Assembly: GCA_023228745.1 (NCBI GenBank)
Contig: JALOAP010000071.1
Location: 1-10,578 of the forward strand
Length of the DNA stretch: 10,578 bases
Direction: 5' to 3'
Source: Dehalococcoidia bacterium
GTDB lineage: Bacteria > Chloroflexota > Dehalococcoidia > Tepidiformales > Tepidiformaceae
Part shown: one piece after another, positions 6,922 to 10,578 of the stretch
Position numbering within the stretch: position 1 is the stretch's first letter
How the letters are laid out: each line of letters opens with the position of its first letter
Translations under genes and position numbers: made by a program
Notes under the pieces: model-generated
Seen by the model: only the letters and a program-made list of their open reading frames with translations
Told to the model about the DNA's origin: nothing
Databases searched by the model: none

Positions 6922-6935
6922 AGAACACTTGTTCT
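6922..6935. promoter_or_regulatory. LexA-type SOS box
   Basis: The 14-base palindrome AGAACACTTGTTCT has perfect 6-base arms and contains GAAC-N4-GTTC, the core of the LexA/DinR operator known from Bacillus and actinobacteria. It lies 15 bases upstream of the ATG of the ImuB-like gene at 6906, a usual position for repression of a DNA-damage gene. The start of the divergent flavoprotein gene is 114 bases away on the other side. Binding by LexA is inferred; no lexA gene is in the window. Confidence 0.72.
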
Positions 6936-7037
6936 GGCAGCTCCCTGCCGCTGGCACTTTTCTTCACAAAGGGAAAGCTTTCGCCAGTGCCATTGTCGCT
7001 GTCCTCTTTGGCGCTTCATCGGCGTATCCTCCGCCCT

Positions 7038-7042
7038 GGAGG
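7038..7042 (+). promoter_or_regulatory. Shine-Dalgarno site fixing the start at 7050
   Basis: GGAGG, 7 bases before the ATG at 7050, is a near-perfect ribosome site. It excludes the longer frame beginning at 6987, whose extra residues are not family-like. Confidence 0.8.
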
Positions 7043-7049
7043 TAAGCCA

Positions 7050-8048
7050 ATGCTCTCAACCACGTTCACCCAGCGATTCGGCCTTGACCACCCCATCATC
7101 CAGGCGGGCATGGGGAACGACTGCGGCGCCGAACTCGCAGCCGCTGTCTCGAATGCCGGGGCGCTCGGCACCATCGGTAGCATTGGCCGCACACCGGACA
7201 ACCTGCACGACGAGATTCGCCGCTGCCGTGAGCTCACGGACCGTCCATTCGCCGTGAATGTCGTCACCTGGAAATGGGCACCCTTCGCACAGGTGCTGCT
7301 CGATGTCGCCATCGAAGAGCGCGTCCCATCGGTGACCATCTCCTTCGGCGACCCAATCCCTGCCCTGAAAGCCTGTCAACAGGCGCGCATCCCGGCCGTG
7401 GTGCAGGTGCAGGACGTTGCTGGCCTTCGTGCTGCCATCGAAGCTCGCCCCGACGCCATTGCCGTCCAGGGCAATGAGGCCGGTGGCCACACCGGCAGCC
7501 GTGGCACCCTCAGCTTCGCCGCCCAGGCGCTCGACCTCGCGGGTGACATCCCGGTGCTTATTGCCGGTGGTATCGCCGACGGACGCGGGCTTGCGGCGGT
7601 CCTCGCAATGGGCGGTGCGGGCGCCATCATGGGCACGCGCTTCAAGGCGACAAACGAATTCGGCCTTGCCGCACCGCACAGTGCCGCGCAGAAGCAGGCG
7701 ATCGTTGGGAGCGACGGCTCGAACACGCTCTGGGACGAGATCTTCGACGAGGCGTACGGCATGGAGTGGCCGAATGGGATCGAGGGCCGCGCGCTCCGAA
7801 GCAAGTTCACGGAGGAGTGGAAGGGGCGCTCGGAGGAGCTTCGCCAGGCCGTGGACGCCGCCGGCAAGCCCTTCGGCTTCGTCGCGCAGCTCGCTCAATC
7901 GCCTGAGACAGTCGTGAACTGGGCCGGGGAATCATCCGGGCTTGTCCGCGACGTCCTGCCCGCCGCCGAAGTCGTGGAGCGGACCGCGCGCCAGGCGGAA
8001 GAGCTGCTGCAGGCTGCCGCTCGCACCATCCTCGGTGTTCGTGCCTAG
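7050..8048 (+). CDS. Nitronate monooxygenase / 2-nitropropane dioxygenase-family flavoprotein
   Basis: 332-residue FMN-dependent TIM-barrel enzyme. The family oxidises propionate 3-nitronate and other alkyl nitronates; close relatives include enoyl-ACP reductase II (FabK) and other NAD(P)H:FMN enzymes. Visible motifs: HPIIQAGMG (14-22) after the first strand, AVSNAGALGTIGS (32-44), FAVNVVTWKW (67-76), VPSVTISFGDP (92-102), the catalytic-His region AVQGNEAGGHTG (138-149, His147), and phosphate-binding loops PVLIAGGIADGRGL (168-181) and GGAGAIMGTRF (188-198). Length is normal and the start is fixed by a strong ribosome site. It stands alone, divergent from the ImuB-like gene (143 bases between starts) and convergent with the tRNA genes. 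Exact substrate cannot be told from sequence; a detoxification role is the usual assumption. Confidence 0.9.
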   Translation: MLSTTFTQRFGLDHPIIQAGMGNDCGAELAAAVSNAGALGTIGSIGRTPDNLHDEIRRCRELTDRPFAVNVVTWKWAPFAQVLLDVAIEERVPSVTISFGDPIPALKACQQARIPAVVQVQDVAGLRAAIEARPDAIAVQGNEAGGHTGSRGTLSFAAQALDLAGDIPVLIAGGIADGRGLAAVLAMGGAGAIMGTRFKATNEFGLAAPHSAAQKQAIVGSDGSNTLWDEIFDEAYGMEWPNGIEGRALRSKFTEEWKGRSEELRQAVDAAGKPFGFVAQLAQSPETVVNWAGESSGLVRDVLPAAEVVERTARQAEELLQAAARTILGVRA

Positions 8049-8054
8049 GCAACG

Positions 8055-8077
8055 AAAAACGGCCCCTTCGGGCCGTT
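8055..8077 (-). terminator. Intrinsic terminator of the tRNA operon
   Basis: AACGGCCC (8058-8065) and GGGCCGTT (8070-8077) form a perfect 8-bp GC-rich stem with a 4-base loop. On the minus strand the stem runs into a five-T stretch, as expected for rho-independent termination just after the tRNA-Cys gene. On the plus strand the hairpin follows the flavoprotein stop by 9 bases but is followed by TCAGG, so termination in that direction would be weaker. Confidence 0.82.
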
Positions 8078-8092
8078 CAGGCGTCACGTTCT

Positions 8093-8166
<74 letters not shown>

Positions 8167-8177
8167 CGCCAAAATTG

Positions 8178-8261
8178 TGGTGCCCAGGGTGAGATTTGAA
8201 CTCACACGCCTTTCGGCACTGCCCCCTCAAGACAGCGTGTCTGCCGTTCCACCACCTGGGC
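8178..8261 (-). tRNA. tRNA-Leu (GAG)
   Basis: Class II tRNA on the minus strand with a variable arm. The acceptor GCCCAGG pairs with CCTGGGC, the discriminator is A, and CCA is encoded (8178-8180). The anticodon stem CTGTC/GGCAG holds the loop TTGAGGG, giving anticodon GAG for CUC/CUU codons. The T arm is GTGAG-TTCAAAT-CTCAC. Only 11 bases separate it from the tRNA-Cys. Confidence 0.95.
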
Positions 8262-8342
8262 GGGCACAAAGACCATCCTACGAATGCTCAACCCTTAACG
8301 GCAAGCGCGAGGAGGCTTGCCGGCCGCGCATCGAGTCTGAAC

Positions 8343-8418
8343 TGGCAGGGGTGGCAGGACTCGAACCCGCGACTCTCGGATTTGGAGGCCGATGCTCTAC
8401 CAACTGAGCTACACCCCT
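8343..8418 (-). tRNA. tRNA-Trp (CCA)
   Basis: Minus-strand cloverleaf: acceptor AGGGGTG pairs with CACCCCT, discriminator G, encoded 3' CCA (8343-8345), D arm with GTAGCTCAGTTGGTAGAGC, T arm GCGGG-TTCGAGT-CCTGC. The anticodon loop CTCCAAA gives CCA for UGG. The anticodon stem is TCGGC/TCCGA, whose innermost pair (31-39) is C opposite U, a mismatch next to the loop. It is first in the tRNA run; 81 bases without a visible gene separate it from tRNA-Leu. Confidence 0.95.
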
Positions 8419-8429
8419 GCGCAGTTCCT

Positions 8430-8456
8430 ATGGTACCAAACTCGCGGCTACGGCAA
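8430..8456 (-). promoter_or_regulatory. Possible sigma-70-type promoter of the tRNA operon
   Basis: On the minus strand a -35-like TTGCCG (8451-8456) and a -10-like TACCAT (8430-8435) are separated by 15 bases, ending 11 bases before the tRNA-Trp 5' end. The spacing is short and the -10 matches at four of six positions. It overlaps the last codons of the small membrane-protein gene. Read-through from ffh is the alternative. Confidence 0.3.
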
Positions 8457-8762
8457 ATCCACCGGCTCGTACGCGGCGTCAATCCGCTTTCGCCCGCGAA
8501 TGAGCATGTATGGCGCCGCGAACAACCACGCCAACAGCCACACGGCCGCCCGCAGCAGTTCGAACACAGCGTAGCCACACCCATACGGGCCGAGCCACGC
8601 ATAGCCACCCATGCCCAGCGCCTCCGGGGCGGACTGCAGTTCCCCGGCTTGTCCTCGAATACGCCAGCCGCGAAGCCGCCATCCTGCGGCTGCCATGCGC
8701 GCGGCGTCGCGCTCCATCTCCGCCTGGTCACGGTAGCTCTTGAAGCGCAGGCGCCCGCTCAC
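8448..8762 (-). CDS. Small hypothetical membrane protein downstream of ffh
   Basis: 104 residues from a GTG at 8762, 9 bases after the ffh stop. I do not recognise a named family. The N-terminal part (8-37) is a charged helix with SYRDQAEMERDAARMAAAGWRL, a pattern of cytosolic domains that end in GWR before a hydrophobic part. Residues about 64-88 (AVFELLRAAVWLLAWLFAAPYML) form one strong membrane segment, followed by the positive RGRKR. By the positive-inside rule the C-terminus would face the cytoplasm. A Gly/Tyr-rich stretch (50-64) precedes the membrane helix. Tight spacing suggests co-transcription with ffh, and a link to membrane-protein insertion is possible but not shown. It ends 29 bases before the tRNA-Trp gene. 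Confidence 0.65.
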   Translation of the reverse strand: MSGRLRFKSYRDQAEMERDAARMAAAGWRLRGWRIRGQAGELQSAPEALGMGGYAWLGPYGCGYAVFELLRAAVWLLAWLFAAPYMLIRGRKRIDAAYEPVDLP

Positions 8763-8771
8763 GCCCGCCGC

Positions 8772-10097
8772 TTAGCGCATTCCCGGCAGCGCCGGGAACT
8801 TCCCGCTGCTCAGCGACTTCGCAATCTTGCGCGCTTCGAAGAACTGCTTCAGGAGCTGGTTCACCTGCTGCACATCGGTGCCGCTACCCCGCGCGATACG
8901 CCGTCGCCGCTTCCCGTCGATCTTCTCCGGGTGGCGGCGCTCCCACGGCGTCATCGAAAGCACAATCGCTTCCGCCTGGTTGAAGAACCGGTCGTCCATG
9001 TCGTCGACGTCGAGCTGCGCCTTGATCCGGTTGAACCCGGGCAGCATCCCGACGAGCTGGCCCAGCGGGCCCATGTTTCGCACCTTGCGGAGCTGTTCGA
9101 CGAAGTCCTGCAGGTCGAACGTGCCCTTCTTCAGCTTGTCCTTGAACTTGTCGGTGTCCTCGTCGCCCATCGCGTCCTTGGCTTTTTCGATGAGCGAAAG
9201 CATGTCGCCCATACCGAGGATGCGGTTCGCCAGCCGGTCCGGGTAGAACGGTTCGAGTGCGTCGGCGCGTTCGCCCATGCCGATGAACTTCACCGGCACG
9301 CCCGTCACGGAGCGGATGCTGAGCGCTGCGCCGCCGCGGGCGTCGCCGTCCATCTTCGTGAGGATGAGCCCCGTGGTGCCGACCTTGTCGTGGAACTCCT
9401 TCGCGGCCGTGACGGCGTCCTGGCCGGCCATGGCGTCGGCCACGAAGAGCACTTCCGCGGGGTTGAGTTGGCTGCGAAGGTCGGCGACCTCCTGCATCAT
9501 CGCTTCGTCGATGTGGAGGCGGCCGGCGGTGTCGACGAGCAGGTGGGTCGCGCCCGTGCGCCGCGCCTTATCGAGGCCGTTCGCGGCGATCTGCGCGGGC
9601 TTCACCTGCGTGCCCTCTTCGTAGTACGGCACATCGAGCTGCTTCGCCAGCGTCACGAGCTGGTCCACCGCGGCCGGGCGGTAGATGTCGCAGGCGACCA
9701 CGAGCGGCCGCTGGCCCTGCCTCTTCAGCAGGTTCGCGAGCTTGGCGATGCTCGTCGTCTTACCCGAACCCTGGAGGCCGACCACCATCAACACGGTCGG
9801 GGGCTGCGAAGAGGTCGCGAGCTTCGGTGCTGCGCCGCCAAGCAGGTCCACCAGCTCGCCGTGGACGATGTCGATGACCTGCTGCGCGGGCGTGAGGCTC
9901 TTGAGCACCTCCGCGCCGAGCGCCTTCTCCTTCACCCGCGAGGTGAACTCGCGGACGACCTTGAAGTTGACGTCGGCCTCGAGCATGGCCATGCGCACTT
10001 CGCGCAGCGCCTGGTCGAGGTCCTCCTCGGTCACGACCCCGCGCGACCCGAACTTCTTAAAGGCGCCCTGCAGCTTATCGGTCAGTGATTCGAACAT
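8772..10097 (-). CDS. ffh: Signal recognition particle protein (SRP54 homologue)
   Basis: 441-residue GTPase that binds SRP RNA and signal sequences and delivers ribosome-nascent chains to FtsY at the membrane. The N domain (1-95) begins MFESLTDKLQGAFKKF. The G domain shows G1 GLQGSGKTT (107-115), the DIYRPAA motif (137-143), DTAGR (189-193), TKMDGDARGGAAL (247-259) and GMGE (273-276). The M domain (about 295-441) carries GPLGQLVGMLPG and the RNA-binding RRRRIARGSG (397-406). The methionine-rich C-terminal tail is short, ending FPALPGMR. The frame is open about 380 bases further upstream, but the family N-terminus fixes the ATG at 10097; that upstream stretch holds repeats and another gene in another frame. 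No strong ribosome site is visible. The small membrane protein follows closely. Confidence 0.97.
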   Translation of the reverse strand: MFESLTDKLQGAFKKFGSRGVVTEEDLDQALREVRMAMLEADVNFKVVREFTSRVKEKALGAEVLKSLTPAQQVIDIVHGELVDLLGGAAPKLATSSQPPTVLMVVGLQGSGKTTSIAKLANLLKRQGQRPLVVACDIYRPAAVDQLVTLAKQLDVPYYEEGTQVKPAQIAANGLDKARRTGATHLLVDTAGRLHIDEAMMQEVADLRSQLNPAEVLFVADAMAGQDAVTAAKEFHDKVGTTGLILTKMDGDARGGAALSIRSVTGVPVKFIGMGERADALEPFYPDRLANRILGMGDMLSLIEKAKDAMGDEDTDKFKDKLKKGTFDLQDFVEQLRKVRNMGPLGQLVGMLPGFNRIKAQLDVDDMDDRFFNQAEAIVLSMTPWERRHPEKIDGKRRRRIARGSGTDVQQVNQLLKQFFEARKIAKSLSSGKFPALPGMR

Positions 10098-10141
10098 CGT
10101 GAGCCCAAGTGTAGGGGATTTCCGTGAGTTGAGGTCGTAAT

Positions 10142-10173
10142 TGAGGCGTGAGGCATGAGAGATGAGGCATGAG
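10142..10173. repeat. Degenerate tandem TGAGGC(A/G)TGAG repeats
   Basis: Two perfect 11-base copies of TGAGGCATGAG (10149-10159 and 10163-10173) lie 14 bases apart. A third, variant copy, TGAGGCGTGAG, is at 10142-10152 and overlaps the first. They lie in the 178-base gap between ffh and the right-edge gene, in what would be the ffh leader. Function unknown; they look like simple-sequence words, not an insertion-sequence end. Confidence 0.6.
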
Positions 10174-10195
10174 CAGGGAGTGAGGTGGTTCCTTG

Positions 10196-10220
10196 GATTT
10201 CGATTGTCGATTTGCGATTT
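10196..10220. repeat. CGATT-type simple repeat
   Basis: A run of GATTT / CGATT / CGATTT / GCGATTT words makes an AT-richer, low-complexity patch that stands out from the GC-rich surroundings. It lies directly upstream of the TGAGGCATGAG cluster as seen from ffh. The rest of the gap (10098-10141, 10174-10195 and 10221-10275) shows no gene, hairpin or clear promoter. Confidence 0.5.
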
Positions 10221-10275
10221 CCGCAGGGGTGACTGTGGTACCGGGTGAAAGGAGACGCAACGGTGAGTGGAGGCG

Positions 10276-10578
10276 TTAGCTGTCGGCATTGCGGGCGGCG
10301 TCGTTGGCATCGGCGAGAGAGAAGATCTCGTCGAGGCGGGATTCGAGATGGCGGCGAAGGTTTTCATAGCGATAGCGTTCGTGGAAGGCGAGGCGTCCTT
10401 CCCGGGGGACGAAGCGGGGTGGGTCGAAGTTGCGGATGGCGATGGAGAGGAGGCGGATGAGGCGGCGTGCGCGGGCATCGGGGAGGCGACCGGTGAGTTC
10501 GAGGCGGATGACGGTGTCGACGAGAGACTGGACGGACGCGCGGTCGGTGAGGTCGAACTCGGCGAGGCGGATGGGGGA
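10276..10578 (-). CDS. Unrecognised protein, C-terminal 100 residues (5' end outside window)
   Basis: The minus frame ending in TAA at 10276-10278 is open to the right edge and so has no start in the window. It gives 100 residues rich in Arg and Leu, with predicted helices: DLTDRASVQSLVDTVIRLEL, then TGRLPDARARRLIRLLSIAIRNF, then a loop DPPRFVPREG, then FHERYRYENLRRHLESRLDE and a polar tail ending NAARNADS-like. Third positions are strongly GC (many CGC, CTC and GCC codons), as in the neighbouring genes, which supports real coding over the competing frames here. The GxLxxxxARxLxRLLxxAxR pattern recalls short helical proteins in phage-related or regulatory families, but I cannot name one. It would run in the same direction as ffh, 178 bases upstream. 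Confidence 0.6.
   Translation of the reverse strand, partial: SPIRLAEFDLTDRASVQSLVDTVIRLELTGRLPDARARRLIRLLSIAIRNFDPPRFVPREGRLAFHERYRYENLRRHLESRLDEIFSLADANDAARNADS

Noticed and set aside
6993..7030. Promoter for the flavoprotein gene (TTGTCG and TATCCT)
   Set aside because: The spacer is 26 bases and the -10 would sit too close to the ribosome site.
8196..10088. 630-residue plus-strand frame across the tRNA genes and ffh
   Set aside because: It reads antisense through two tRNAs and the whole ffh gene; the composition is His/Arg/Leu-rich as expected for a shadow frame.
10245..10460. Plus-strand frame preceded by an AAGGAG-like site near 10250
   Set aside because: The ribosome-site match is probably chance. 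The product is an Arg/Gly-rich shadow of the minus-strand right-edge gene.
10098..10478. N-terminal extension of ffh to an upstream ATG
   Set aside because: The extra residues are Ser/Pro-rich, cross the repeat cluster and overlap the right-edge gene in another frame; Ffh proteins start at MFESL-like sequence.

Overview
This is a GC-rich, gene-dense bacterial chromosomal segment, probably from the Chloroflexota. That assignment is an inference. It rests on high GC, GTG and TTG starts, a GAAC-N4-GTTC type SOS box of the kind known from Gram-positive bacteria, a CAP-domain exoprotein with a proline/threonine linker, and a bacterial NurA next to SbcC. No rRNA or other decisive marker is present.

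Left block (1-3571, + strand): the 3' two-thirds of sbcC, entering from outside the window, then a NurA-like nuclease gene whose start codon overlaps the sbcC stop by one base, then a small SAM-methyltransferase-like gene 7 bases further on. This reads as one operon for DNA-end processing, with an accessory methyltransferase of unknown substrate. Its stop codon overlaps the stop of a convergent gene.

Middle block (3568-6906, - strand, transcribed right to left): an inactive-looking Y-family polymerase of the ImuB kind with a LexA-type palindrome just upstream; a DUF6504-like protein overlapping its 3' end; a secreted CAP-domain protein; and a Nudix/winged-helix regulator of the NrtR type whose Nudix box has lost key glutamates. 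The first two form a probable SOS-inducible pair. Their junction looks like a split fusion.

Right block: a nitronate monooxygenase-family flavoprotein gene (7050-8048, +) faces a minus-strand run of three tRNA genes, Trp(CCA), Leu(GAG) and Cys(GCA), all with encoded CCA ends. A strong hairpin separates the two and is a good terminator for the tRNA side. Upstream of the tRNAs on the same strand lie a small membrane protein and ffh, the SRP GTPase. Beyond ffh is an intergenic stretch with two families of short degenerate repeats, and then the C-terminal end of an unrecognised minus-strand gene that runs off the right edge.

Most genes are familiar housekeeping or repair types. The parts most worth following up are the SbcC-NurA-methyltransferase operon, the SOS-box/ImuB-like/DUF6504 locus with its frame-switched overlap, and the degenerate-Nudix regulator. 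No clearly new multi-gene defence or mobile system is visible.
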